Shown here in pieces: positions 9,601 to 16,874 of a stretch of 64,000 nucleotides of DNA; the stretch's first letter is position 1, and each line of letters opens with the position of its first letter. A model generated the notes under the pieces. It saw only the letters and a list, made by a program, of their open reading frames with translations, did no database searches and was not told the origin of the DNA. The stretch comes from 58-81 sp012729145 (GTDB lineage: Bacteria > Synergistota > Synergistia > Synergistales > Thermovirgaceae): positions 496,001-560,000 of the forward strand of contig JAXGIW010000001.1 of NCBI GenBank assembly GCA_040770625.1, given 5' to 3'. Both the position numbers and the translations under genes were made by a program.

Positions 9601-9903
9601 CTCTACGGGCAGGACAAAGCAGGCTGCGAGCTGTCCCCCCTGGCGTCCGGCGTTCATCAGGGTGGGACTGTTGGGGAGAAAGTCCAGTCGGGCCATGATA
9701 TCGTGGAACATCTTCACGATGGTATCGTCCGAAGGATCCTCTTCGGCAGTGGCAACGGACCTTGCCACCCTCCAGAACATCTCGTCGGGGGTCTCGATGA
9801 TCTTGCTGTCGCCATCCTTGAGGAGATACCTCTCCTCGAGCACCCTCATGGCATTGTCGGATAAAGGCAGGTCCCTGTTAGGAAGGTTTCCGGATCCGTC
9901 CAT
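6640..9903 (-). CDS. nrdJ: B12-dependent (class II) ribonucleotide reductase with intein
   Basis: Makes deoxyribonucleotides with adenosylcobalamin as radical source, so it works with or without oxygen. The precursor is 1,087 residues, of which 278-654 are an intein, leaving about 710 residues after splicing. Extein signatures include FLPNSPTLMNAG (75-86), the redox Cys in QLAACFVLPVEDSM (Cys95), SGGGTGYNFSKLR and, after splicing, NPCGEQPLLPYEACNLGS. The Cys of NPCGE (residue 655) is by family knowledge the thiyl-radical cysteine. The C-terminus has CPVCG and CPACG pairs for re-reduction or zinc. ATG at 9903 has AAGGAG upstream. No AdoCbl riboswitch was recognised in the 145-bp leader region. 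The 3' end overlaps the convergent aldolase gene by 35 bp. Confidence 0.95.
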   Translation of the reverse strand: MDGSGNLPNRDLPLSDNAMRVLEERYLLKDGDSKIIETPDEMFWRVARSVATAEEDPSDDTIVKMFHDIMARLDFLPNSPTLMNAGRQGGQLAACFVLPVEDSMEGIFDSLKHMALIHKSGGGTGYNFSKLRPKGDKVSSTNGIASGPISFMGMFDHATEVVMQGGMRRGANMGILDADHPDIFDFIRAKTEEGKLHNFNISVGTSDNFMRAVENDDYWDLLNPRSRDMVRTVRARELFRLICEMAWKTGDPGMVFLDKLNKDNALAHLGAITSTNPCVSGDSLIHTVEGPKPARDLCGRKVDLLLNGKRVSSSEAGFFKTGEKPVFRLETREGFSIRLTEDHPILKVSRKTRYREDTEWVAAGQLKPGDRIKINDHRSWTDWEGFGTLEEGYVMGLLVGDGTIKKDKTVLSLWVPGAKAAGEENMGQGSLAVMDEALKAVQTLPHRSDFQGWIPVRGRNEYRMSTSAIGSLASYLGMSSGNKGITRKMETDTSSAFVKGFLSGLFDADGSVQGEQEKGISVRLSQSSLPTLQAVQRMLLRFGIASTIYKNRRKERSALLPDGKGGMKAYQTLAQHELVISRENIRLFSEKVGFRDSDKQGKLMGSLEHYRRNMNREYFIATVDLLVQECIEEVFDVIVPGENAFDANGLVVHNCGEQPLLPYEACNLGSINLGHMVKDNGVDWEKLRLTTRLAVRFLDDVIDVNRYPLPQIEEMVKKTRKIGLGVMGWADMLFQLRIPYDSDEALELGRSVISAINTVGRQESAALALTRGVCPALPDSGLRNSTITTIAPTGSLSMIADCSSGIEPVFALEFTKEVLEGKQFSYRNRYYVEALEMGESQDVIARVFKTSHQIAPEWHVKMQSAFQEYVDNAVSKTINLPNSATVEDVEKAYVLAWKTHCKGITVFRDGCRSGQVLYVDRPAVQQALPIPQISEVESPMERPFILGGKTAKIPTSYGNLYLTVNEVNGRPVEVFTTMGKSGHETTAFTEAMGRLISLSLRSGVRIHAIIKQMKGIGGSQPVWHDDGVIMSVPDAIAYGLLSMGYLDMEEKGMMESLSDTDMCPVCGASMARQEGCIKCPACGFSRC
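7942..9072 (-). other. Intein with LAGLIDADG homing endonuclease in nrdJ
   Basis: A 377-codon in-frame insertion. The N-terminal residue is Cys278 (motif CVSGDSLIHT, block A). A block B-like ETREGFSIRLTEDHPIL follows. The C-terminal block ends FDANGLVVHN, with the splicing Asn654 and Cys655 as +1 residue. Two dodecapeptide-like motifs, GLLVGDGT near 397 and GLFDADGS near 504, indicate a LAGLIDADG-type endonuclease domain. It sits directly before the catalytic radical cysteine, so unspliced enzyme must be inactive. Base composition looks somewhat more AT-rich than the flanking extein. Confidence 0.93.
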
Positions 9904-10048
9904 AGTCTTGGTCTCCTTTTCATATTCGTTTCCACAGAGGTACTTGATATGTGGTTTATGAAGGTATGGCCCTCCATATCTAGCGTATCACAAAACCAGG
10001 GCGGTTATAATACCTTCCTTGCCGATATCGAAAGACAGGTCCTCTGGC

Positions 10049-10966
10049 TCAGAGAACTCTCAGGAAAAGGGACTCTGAAAGCATCTCAAGGGTCCTGACC
10101 CCTCCGATCGAGTTTCCTCTCTTATCCAGGGCCGGACCAAGAACGGCCACTCCGGCCCTCGCCGGGACTGAACCCATGATCCCTCCACCCACTCCGCTCT
10201 TGGCCGGGAACCCCACCCTGACTGCGAAGTCACCGGACCCGTCGTAGAGGCCGCAGGTCATCATGAGGGCCCTGAGGATCAGGGCTGTCCTCTCTGAGAA
10301 GACCTGCTCCCCTGTCAGTGGGTTAACCCCTCCGCATGCGAGGGTCGCTCCCATGGCTGCCAGGTCTTCAACGGAGCACTCAATGGCACACTGCCGGAAG
10401 TAGGAGTCGAGAATGTTCTCCACGTCCCCATCCATTGCCTCCACACTCCTGAGGAAGTAGCCCAGGGACCTGTTGCGGTCGCTGGTATCCCTCTCAGAGG
10501 CTGCCACCGCCTCGTTCACTCTGAGCCCTTCATTCCCTGACATCCTGCGCATGGTATCCAGCACGGCCTCGAGGCGCTCCGTGCTGTCACTGAAAGGAAG
10601 CAGGGACAGGACAAGGATGGCTCCGGAGTTGATCAGGGGGTTCTGGGGGCGGTGGGGCGCTCTCATCTCGAGGCGCATGATGGAGTTGAAGGGGTCGGCG
10701 CTGGGCTCGACCCCGACCCGGGAGAAGACGGTGTTCTCGCCGCAGATCTTGAGGGCCAGGCCCAGGGATGCCACCTTGGAGATGGACTGAACGGTTATCT
10801 TTGTCCCCTTGTCCCCGGCGGAGATGGTATTGCCGTCGATGCCGCAGTATGCTGCCGCAAGAGCCGACGGATCCGCCTTGGCCAGTTCCGGGATGTAGGT
10901 CGCCACCGCGCCTTGCCCAAGTACGTCTCTCCCCAGTTCGACAGCTTCCCTCAGGGCTCTCTCCAT
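10049..10966 (-). CDS. glsA: Glutaminase (GlsA family)
   Basis: A 305-residue serine-dependent beta-lactamase-fold glutaminase that converts glutamine to glutamate and ammonia. The active-site motif SISK (in VQSISKVASLGLAL) is near residue 65-68, followed by the family stretches NPLINSGAI and AKSGVGGGIMG. The ATG at 10966 follows GGGGAGGGAG; the longer frame from 11149 overlaps the divergent cyclase gene and has no ribosome site. It is unlinked to other glutamine genes and probably feeds glutamate catabolism or provides ammonia. Confidence 0.93.
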   Translation of the reverse strand: MERALREAVELGRDVLGQGAVATYIPELAKADPSALAAAYCGIDGNTISAGDKGTKITVQSISKVASLGLALKICGENTVFSRVGVEPSADPFNSIMRLEMRAPHRPQNPLINSGAILVLSLLPFSDSTERLEAVLDTMRRMSGNEGLRVNEAVAASERDTSDRNRSLGYFLRSVEAMDGDVENILDSYFRQCAIECSVEDLAAMGATLACGGVNPLTGEQVFSERTALILRALMMTCGLYDGSGDFAVRVGFPAKSGVGGGIMGSVPARAGVAVLGPALDKRGNSIGGVRTLEMLSESLFLRVL

Positions 10967-11013
10967 ATATCTCCCTCCCCTTGCTTTACCGTCGGAAGCA
11001 ATGAAAATTATAC

Positions 11014-11042
11014 TTGCTCCAGGACCATTTTTTTGGTAATAA
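11014..11042 (+). promoter_or_regulatory. Candidate promoter of the PAS-GGDEF gene
   Basis: TTGCTC (11014-11019), a 17-bp spacer, TAATAA (11037-11042), 53 bp before the start. The opposite strand of the same spacer carries TATAAT that may serve glsA, so this is a compact divergent promoter region. Confidence 0.4.
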
Positions 11043-11095
11043 TCTCTGGGTTCCTTTCGTAATGAAACATCTGGTTGAACGGAGGGGAGCGGGGT

Positions 11096-12748
11096 ATGGT
11101 CAGAAGTGTCGATGAAGTGCCTCTTCCTGTAAGTTCTCTCTTCGGCCATTTCTTTGACTATCTCTCAGAGGCTGTCGTAATGACAGGCCAGAACGATCAG
11201 ATCCTGAGAGTGAACAGATCCTTCACGGAGATGTTCGGTTACACTCCTTCGGAGGTAACAGGCAGCAATATCGACGACGTGGTCACATCCGAAGGTCATC
11301 TCAAAGATGAGGCCAGGCAGTTCTCAGCGGCCAACGCCTCAGGCAAGAGCATCCTGGCCGATACCATGCGCAGGAAAAAGGACGGGTCCCTCTTCCCTGT
11401 CTCCGTCCACGCTATTCCCGTGGTATTCGGGAGCGGACGGAAGGTGAACTTCATAATCTACCGTGACCGGCCTGAAGGGGAGCCCCAGAGCCTCGGGAGG
11501 GATGAGCAGATAAGCGCCGCCCTTCTCGAGCACTCACCCAACCCCATTCTGGTGATCAACCCCGACACATCCATAAGGTACGTCAACCGGTCCTTCGAAA
11601 AACTCACGGGCTATGCCCTTCAGGAGATCGCCGGTGCCCGCATACCCTACCCGTGGTGGTCCGGGGACCGTCTTGAGATAAACCGCGCCGGCCTGCTCGA
11701 CTCCTTCGAGAACGGCGCCGACAAGATCGAGTATCTCTTCCGTAGCCGATCGGGAGACCCCTTCTGGATCGAGGCCACCGGTGTACCGGTAAGAAGGAAA
11801 GGTGTCCTTCAGTACTACCTCTCGAACTGGGTGGACATAACCGAGAGGAATAAGGCCCAGGAGGAGCTCGCAAGGAGCGAGGAGAGCCTGAGGCTGATCT
11901 ACGAGTCGAGCAGTGACGGTTTCTGGGACTGGGACGTGGAGACAGGCGCCACCGTTTTTGGGCCCCAGTGGGCCCGGATGCTGGGCTACGAACCTTTCGA
12001 GATAGACCATGACGTCTCTTTCTGGGAGAAACTCATCCACCCGGACGAAAGAGAGAAGGTAATGGCGGCGCTCAAGAGCCACCTTGAGGGTTGTACCGAG
12101 AGCTACGAGTCCACCTACAGGATGAGAGCCAGAGACGGATCGTGGAAGTGGATCCTTGACCGGGGCAAGGTGGTATCCCGACTACCTGACGGCAGCCCCA
12201 AAAGGATGGTGGGTACCCACACCGACATGAGCGGGCAGAAGGCGCTGGAGGAGAAGCTTGTCTACATGGCCAGCCACGACCAGCTTACGGGCCTTTACAA
12301 CCGGCACTACTTCAACGAGTACATAGAGAAGGAGCTACGGCGCTCTGACAGATATGGCCACCCCGTGGCGTTCCTCATGGCCGACATAGACGAATTCAAA
12401 TCCATTAACGACACCTTCGGGCACCACGTGGGTGACGTCATCCTCAGGGATGTGGCCCGGCTCCTCGCCGGCAGTGTTCGTGATATTGACACCGTTGTGC
12501 GCTACGGGGGCGACGAGTTCCTCATCGTCCTGGTCGAGACAGACGGCGAGAAGGACTTCGTCAGGGAGAGGATACTGGCGGAGGTTGACCGCAGGGGTAT
12601 CGGCCAGGACATCCTCGGGTTCCCCGTTACTCTCTCCATAGGGGGGAGCTTCCTGAACCCCGGTGAGGGGAGCAGGCTGGAGGAGGCACTGGCCGAGGCC
12701 GACCGGCAGATGTACCAGGAGAAGACCGTCAAGAAGGAGAGGAAATAG
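11096..12748 (+). CDS. PAS-PAS-PAS-GGDEF diguanylate cyclase
   Basis: A 550-residue protein with three tandem PAS/PAC sensor domains (about 10-125, 140-255, 265-390) and a C-terminal GGDEF domain (about 395-548). The catalytic motif RYGGDEF is intact, so it should make cyclic-di-GMP from two GTP. An RxxD inhibitory site (RDID) lies exactly five residues before GGDEF, which predicts product feedback inhibition. No membrane segment is seen. ATG 11096 follows GGAGGGGAG. It is functionally opposed to the two HD-GYP proteins of this window. Confidence 0.93.
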   Translation: MVRSVDEVPLPVSSLFGHFFDYLSEAVVMTGQNDQILRVNRSFTEMFGYTPSEVTGSNIDDVVTSEGHLKDEARQFSAANASGKSILADTMRRKKDGSLFPVSVHAIPVVFGSGRKVNFIIYRDRPEGEPQSLGRDEQISAALLEHSPNPILVINPDTSIRYVNRSFEKLTGYALQEIAGARIPYPWWSGDRLEINRAGLLDSFENGADKIEYLFRSRSGDPFWIEATGVPVRRKGVLQYYLSNWVDITERNKAQEELARSEESLRLIYESSSDGFWDWDVETGATVFGPQWARMLGYEPFEIDHDVSFWEKLIHPDEREKVMAALKSHLEGCTESYESTYRMRARDGSWKWILDRGKVVSRLPDGSPKRMVGTHTDMSGQKALEEKLVYMASHDQLTGLYNRHYFNEYIEKELRRSDRYGHPVAFLMADIDEFKSINDTFGHHVGDVILRDVARLLAGSVRDIDTVVRYGGDEFLIVLVETDGEKDFVRERILAEVDRRGIGQDILGFPVTLSIGGSFLNPGEGSRLEEALAEADRQMYQEKTVKKERK

Positions 12749-12834
12749 GCAAAGGGGACCTTTTAGGTTAAAATTGGTCGGGCAAAACCTTACCGTGATC
12801 ACCAGGGAGAATCTTGCTCACCAGGGAGAATAAT

Positions 12835-13605
12835 TTGGACAGATACCGCTCGGTCTTTCTCTCCGACCTGCACCTCGGGACGAGATGGAGCCGCCCCGAA
12901 CCGCTCAGGAAGTTCCTCGGAAAAGTCCAGTGTGATTTTCTCTACCTCGTAGGGGATGTTATTGACGGCTGGAAAGTGTCCCGTCTCTCCCACTTGAGCG
13001 AATCCCACAGGGATATCCTGAGGAGACTCGGTTCCATTGCCCGCGTGACGGAAGTCACCTATATCACAGGCAACCACGACGAGTTCCTTGACCGTCTCCT
13101 GGGTCTCAGGAAGGCCAGAATGTTCTTCAGGGACAGGGTCTTCCACAGGACAGCCGACGGAAGAAGCTTTCTTGTCTCTCACGGAGATGAGTTTGACCGT
13201 GTGGTCAACAGGTCGAGGGTCCTGAACGCCATTGCCGAAAAGACCTATGACCTGACCCTGTGGATCAATGGTGGCATCAATACGGTACTCCCCCTGGTCG
13301 GCATGCGCAGGCGCTCCATCGCCGGTTTGCTGAAGAGGAAGTTCAAATACCTTGCCGGGACCTTTAGCGGTTTCGAGAGCAGGATCATCGCCGAAGCCAA
13401 GAAGGCCGGGCTCGATGGAGTGATATGTGGCCACCTTCACAACCCCTTCATAAGGAACGTCAGGGACGTACTTTTCTGCAACTGCGGCGACTGGGTCGAG
13501 AACTGCTCGGCCCTTGTGGAGCATATCGATGGCCACCTGGAGATGCTGCGCCTTGATGAAGCCGGCAACCTCGGACCCGCAGCGGGGGCGTTGAATACTC
13601 CGTGA
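12835..13605 (+). CDS. LpxH-like metallophosphoesterase (UDP-2,3-diacylglucosamine hydrolase family)
   Basis: A 256-residue calcineurin-like phosphoesterase. Metal-binding motifs are in order: SDLHLG, VGDVIDGW, TGNHDE, SHGDEFD and CGHLHNP. The order, the DGW segment and the length resemble the LpxH/YbbF group that cleaves UDP-2,3-diacylglucosamine in lipid A synthesis, but specificity is inferred. The TTG at 12835 has AGGGAGA five bases upstream. An alternative TTG at 12814 has an identical but closer site, because a stretch around AGGGAGAAT is tandemly duplicated there. The next features downstream are repeats. Confidence 0.85.
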   Translation: MDRYRSVFLSDLHLGTRWSRPEPLRKFLGKVQCDFLYLVGDVIDGWKVSRLSHLSESHRDILRRLGSIARVTEVTYITGNHDEFLDRLLGLRKARMFFRDRVFHRTADGRSFLVSHGDEFDRVVNRSRVLNAIAEKTYDLTLWINGGINTVLPLVGMRRRSIAGLLKRKFKYLAGTFSGFESRIIAEAKKAGLDGVICGHLHNPFIRNVRDVLFCNCGDWVENCSALVEHIDGHLEMLRLDEAGNLGPAAGALNTP

Positions 13606-13800
13606 ATCGAAAAGACGTGAAAAGTAAGACGTAAAACGTAAGACGTGAGATGTAACCAACCGTGAGGACTTTCCCGTCTTTTATGATTGGAACTTAAGAT
13701 TTACGATTCACGAATCACGGTTCACTGTTCGTTGCCTTTCCTGATGCCTGACGCCTGCTTTTCTGACCTTTCATTTTACTTCTCACGTCTGACATCTCAC
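13606..13800 (+). repeat. Heptamer-repeat locus 1
   Basis: Six perfectly phased 7-bp units of form GTRANNN run from 13617 to 13658, for example GTAAGAC at 13624 and again at 13638. Opposed units of form NNNTNAC follow at 13698-13725 (four units) and 13773-13800 (four units), making an imperfect inverted arrangement. A second unit type, TGANGCC, occurs at 13742-13755. There is no coding sense. It ends 12 bp before the leader-peptide promoter. Confidence 0.85.
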
Positions 13801-13812
13801 GATCTTTTTCCC

Positions 13813-13841
13813 TTGACGCCCATCCGGGAAAGTGGTATAAA
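13813..13841 (+). promoter_or_regulatory. Strong sigma-70 promoter for the Phe/Tyr leader
   Basis: TTGACG (13813-13818), a 17-bp spacer, TATAAA (13836-13841). This is one of the best consensus matches in the window and sits 30 bp ahead of the leader-peptide start. Confidence 0.7.
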
Positions 13842-13871
13842 ACTTCCCAATACAGAAAAGCGGAGGCATCG

Positions 13872-13958
13872 ATGAACAGGAACTCAGCAGTCTCCAGCAA
13901 CTTCGGTTTCGTCTATTTTTACGCCAGCGTGGGACCCCCTCTGAGGGCCGGCGCCTAG
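13872..13958 (+). CDS. Phe/Tyr-rich leader peptide
   Basis: A 28-codon reading frame with GGAGG ten bases upstream. Three Phe and two Tyr fall within seven residues (FGFVYFY, residues 11-17); the stop is TAG. It lies between a consensus promoter and a perfect terminator hairpin, the arrangement of amino-acid attenuators such as those of pheA or pheST. The peptide itself would have no function beyond sensing charged tRNA-Phe/Tyr by ribosome stalling. It is too short for normal gene calling. Confidence 0.7.
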   Translation: MNRNSAVSSNFGFVYFYASVGPPLRAGA

Positions 13959-14012
13959 GCGTCTGTGGTCTTTAGAGGCCGGGGTCCCCAAAAGGGGACC
14001 CCGGCCTTTTTT
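13931..14012 (+). terminator. Attenuator: terminator with alternative antiterminator
   Basis: The terminator is a perfect 13-bp stem (13977-13989 with 13994-14006), an AAAA loop and TTTTTT (14007-14012). Its 5' arm can instead pair upstream: GGGACCCC at 13931-13938, within the leader-peptide gene, is complementary to GGGGTCCC at 13981-13988, and CTCT after it can extend toward AGAG at 13974-13977. Mutually exclusive structures of this kind define transcription attenuation. Confidence 0.7.
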
Positions 14013-14174
14013 ATTCTTTCATCATCTTTTGGGGAAAGGGAGTTGGCCAGATCGGAGAGAGAACAGAGACAGGCGAGGGGATTGAATAAGACCGTCAGGG
14101 TGACAAAGGTCGCATGGCCCGTTCCTTTTCACGGGTCTGACAAGGAACCAGGCAATAACAAGGAGGAGAGGCAG

Positions 14175-14330
14175 ATGAAGGAAAGAAAGGCAACCCAGCA
14201 GAGAGGTATCCACGACCTTGTAATGAGAAGTCCCGGAATGAGGCCGAGGCCGGTGGACCTTGATTTCGACTTCGAGGGTCTTCCAATGGCCTGGAAAGAG
14301 GCCAGGGAGGCCCTTGAACGCAAGCGGTGA
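14175..14330 (+). CDS. Small protein of unknown function behind the attenuator
   Basis: A 51-residue basic protein with AGGAGGAGA just upstream. It contains an acidic-aromatic centre (LDFDFEGLPMAW) and a helical charged end (KEAREALERKR). No family is recognised. It is the only gene between the leader/attenuator and the convergent HD gene, so it is the likely target of that control. The 160 bp between terminator and start hold no other frame. Confidence 0.6.
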   Translation: MKERKATQQRGIHDLVMRSPGMRPRPVDLDFDFEGLPMAWKEAREALERKR

Positions 14331-14337
14331 CAGCCTT

Positions 14338-15552
14338 TCACTCCAGGAAGGCCCCGAAGAGAGACCCCAGATCTACGGTGCCGATTACGGTGTTGCTGTA
14401 TTTTTCAAAGATATCCCTTCGACCCTCTTCGAGGGCCGGGGGGCAGATCCCGTACCTGATGGATGTGGCTGCCTCCACCATGGCGGCCAGCTTGTCGCAG
14501 GCGTCAATAACTGTCCCGTCGACAGGGTCCCATTCTTCGCAATTGTAGTTTGAGTTCATTTCCGACAGGGTCAGGCCGGAAATAATATTACCAGTGACCG
14601 GATCTCTGGCCCTGTTGGAGAACTCGTCGCTTGTCAGGTAGCGCAACTCTTTCCTCCAGCCCTCCGGTATTAGCGGGAGAAGCCTGGTCTCCATGGATTC
14701 GTTCTCGTATTCCTTGATCAGCTCTTCCAGTCCTTCGACCGACCGTTTGACCGGGGAGATTATATCCCGGGTAAGGACCTCGGGCAGGTCGTGGAAGAGT
14801 CCGCCGAAGAAGGCGTTGCGAAGCCTCCTGGGGCATCCTCCGTTTTCAAGGGAGACGAAATAGGAGAGCGACGCCGCCATGAAAAGGTGGCCCAGCACAG
14901 AGGTTGCGGGTACTCTTGGAAGCTGTGCCCACCGGACCTGGAAGCGGAGCTGCCCGCAGAGGTCTATGAAGGCGTAAAGCCCCTTGTCGGTCATGGTGCG
15001 GCGCATGATCATCTCCCTGACGCCCGCCAGGTCGATGTGGTCCTCCAGTTGACCCTCGATATCTCTTCGGGTCTCTTCCACACTGGAGAGCTCACGGTTC
15101 TGGCCGTAGATCATCCTGAACTCCCAGTTGGTGGCCAGGTAGTGCGACGCACGGAGGATGCGCTTCTCCCGCCCCGAGAAATCCGGCTCCTTCAGGTATT
15201 TCCTGAAGCGTTCAAAAAAGCCTCCGCCCAGGGATTCGAGGTGGCGGGCCAGCTTGTCCAGGACAAGCCGGTTCAGCCTTTCCCCGTGCCTTTCCATCAT
15301 CCTGTGGAATACGGGGGGCTTTATATCTGTGAGTACCACCCTCTGGAAGAACTCGAAAAGCCCGCCCTCGACAAGCCGGACCCAGTCAGGGTCTCCTCCC
15401 TGGTCCTCTTCGCAGCGGGCTATCACCCATGCTATGGCCATCTTGTGGGCCTGTTTCGCCAGTTCGGTGAACTGGGCAGGGCGGGCATGATCGTTCCAGC
15501 GCGTCATAGAAGCTGCCGAGAATACTGTCTCCACTAGACCAGGTGTGATCAT
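14338..15552 (-). CDS. HD-domain phosphohydrolase
   Basis: A 404-residue protein with an HD-type metal-dependent phosphohydrolase core (about 210-300). Signatures are a conserved His in VLGHLFMAASL, the HD dyad in GGLFHDLPEVLTRDII, and a later Asp in DACDKLAAMVEA. The arrangement resembles YfbR-type 5'-nucleotidases but the protein is much longer, with an unassigned N-terminal helical half. The ATG at 15552 has AAGGAAGG upstream. It converges on the 51-residue gene with a 7-bp gap. The substrate is unknown. Confidence 0.8.
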   Translation of the reverse strand: MITPGLVETVFSAASMTRWNDHARPAQFTELAKQAHKMAIAWVIARCEEDQGGDPDWVRLVEGGLFEFFQRVVLTDIKPPVFHRMMERHGERLNRLVLDKLARHLESLGGGFFERFRKYLKEPDFSGREKRILRASHYLATNWEFRMIYGQNRELSSVEETRRDIEGQLEDHIDLAGVREMIMRRTMTDKGLYAFIDLCGQLRFQVRWAQLPRVPATSVLGHLFMAASLSYFVSLENGGCPRRLRNAFFGGLFHDLPEVLTRDIISPVKRSVEGLEELIKEYENESMETRLLPLIPEGWRKELRYLTSDEFSNRARDPVTGNIISGLTLSEMNSNYNCEEWDPVDGTVIDACDKLAAMVEAATSIRYGICPPALEEGRRDIFEKYSNTVIGTVDLGSLFGAFLE

Positions 15553-15643
15553 TCTACCGACCTTCCTTTTGAAAGGATGGGAGTGCCATTTGCTCCATCT
15601 CCTGATACTCTATCACTATCGATCGGGGAGGTCTGATCAGGCA

Positions 15644-16132
15644 ATGAAGAAAACCAACGCAGTGAGGCTCCTGGAAAGCAGAGGAGTGGCCTTTGAGCTT
15701 TGGAACTACGAGTCGGACCCTGATGATGTAAGCGCAAGGGCTGTTGCAGCAAAGATAGGGCTGGCTCCGGAGATGATCTTCAAGACGCTGGTCGCGCGGG
15801 GCGACAGAACAGGGGTGATGCTTGCCTGTGTGGGCGGGGACTCCGAGCTGGATCTGAAGGCCCTGGCTGCCGCATCGGGCAACAAGAAGGTCGAGATGGT
15901 CCACATGAGGGAGATACAGTCCCTGACGGGCTATATAAGGGGAGGGGTTTCCCCGGTGGGTACGAAGAGGCCCTACCCTGTCTATATAGACGAGAGCGCC
16001 TTCGCCTTCGACAGGATCTGTGTGAGCGGAGGGGCCAGAGGCGTCCAGATCTTCATCGATCCCAGGGTCCTGGCCGCGGAAGTGGAGGCTCTCCCCGCCC
16101 CTATCGCAAAGCAGGATCTGCCTGAGAGTTAG
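15644..16132 (+). CDS. YbaK/EbsC-type aminoacyl-tRNA deacylase
   Basis: A 162-residue free-standing editing domain of the YbaK/ProX (INS) superfamily. Members hydrolyse mischarged tRNAs such as Cys-tRNA(Pro). Family landmarks are the Lys in MIFKTLVARG (conserved catalytic lysine), SELDLKALAAASGNKKVEM and the GYIRGGVSPVGTKRPYPVYID segment typical of YbaK. The ATG at 15644 has GGGGAGGT upstream. The 3' end overlaps the convergent regulator gene by 32 bp. The ProRS-like protein at 38922 carries the same domain type. Confidence 0.93.
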   Translation: MKKTNAVRLLESRGVAFELWNYESDPDDVSARAVAAKIGLAPEMIFKTLVARGDRTGVMLACVGGDSELDLKALAAASGNKKVEMVHMREIQSLTGYIRGGVSPVGTKRPYPVYIDESAFAFDRICVSGGARGVQIFIDPRVLAAEVEALPAPIAKQDLPES

Positions 16133-16853
16133 CCCCGCGACAGTAGTGCTCCACATCCCTTACGATGTTGTCGATGTGCCTCAGCATGGCCTTTTCTGCG
16201 TCCCCGGGATCCCTCCCCGCTATGGCCAGGTAGATGGGCATGTGGTCCCCGCCAAGGCGGCTGCCCTCCTGCTGCCGGATGAAGGTGAAGATCTGCTGGG
16301 TATGTACGTCCTGACGCACCAGCTTCAGTGTGGCCAGCAGTACCTTGTTCTTCCCTGCCTTGGCGATCGCTTCGTGGAAAAGCCTGTCAATGACCGATAT
16401 GCTGGGTACCTGGCTGCGGTCGCCGTCAAGGATCTCCGCAAAGGCCCTTATCTGCTCCAGGTCCTCTGTCGAGGCTTTCAGGGCCGCCAGGCGAGCCGTC
16501 TCCCTCTCTATTGCCCTCCTGGCGACAAGTATGTCCAGGAGATCGCCGGGGGAGTGCGTCTTCAGCTCCTCAAGCAGGGCCCTGGCCAGGGTTTCACCCT
16601 TTCCGAGGGCCTCCAGCCTTTCAAGATGTTCTCTGCCCTTTGCCGAAAGGACCCTCCCTCTGTTGCTCCTCTTCTCGAGGTAACCCCCCCCGTCAAGCTC
16701 GCCCAGAATGCGGCCCGCCGTGGCCATACTGACCGGGTCTCCCCGTTCCGTCATTGAACGGGCCAGCGATCCGGCTCCCATCGGTTCTGGAGCCTGGCCG
16801 ATGATGCGTAGGGCTTTGGAGGTTCTCTCCGATAATTTGCTTCCATTTCTCAT
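16101..16853 (-). CDS. Winged-helix/FCD-type transcriptional regulator, downstream copy
   Basis: A 250-residue protein with an N-terminal winged-helix-like domain (about 10-75) and a C-terminal all-helical ligand domain of FCD type (about 85-240, with VARRAIERETARLAA). It is clearly a paralogue of the protein at 21535-22293: both share the region ILVARRAIERE and end in an RHIDN..RDV segment. It follows livF by 21 bp, with AGGAGG nine bases before its ATG, so it is the last gene of the liv operon. It likely senses an amino acid or its catabolite; this is inference. Confidence 0.8.
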   Translation of the reverse strand: MRNGSKLSERTSKALRIIGQAPEPMGAGSLARSMTERGDPVSMATAGRILGELDGGGYLEKRSNRGRVLSAKGREHLERLEALGKGETLARALLEELKTHSPGDLLDILVARRAIERETARLAALKASTEDLEQIRAFAEILDGDRSQVPSISVIDRLFHEAIAKAGKNKVLLATLKLVRQDVHTQQIFTFIRQQEGSRLGGDHMPIYLAIAGRDPGDAEKAMLRHIDNIVRDVEHYCRGANSQADPALR

Positions 16854-16874
16854 TTCATGCTGCCTCCTGTTGCC

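Noticed and set aside
9904..10048. Adenosylcobalamin riboswitch or NrdR boxes before nrdJ
   Set aside because: No B12-box or paired NrdR-box sequence could be recognised in the 145 bp.
10967..11149. N-terminal extension of glutaminase
   Set aside because: Overlaps the divergent cyclase start, lacks a ribosome site and exceeds the family length.
12799..13659. 286-codon minus-strand open frame
   Set aside because: Antisense to the LpxH-like gene and starts in heptamer repeats.
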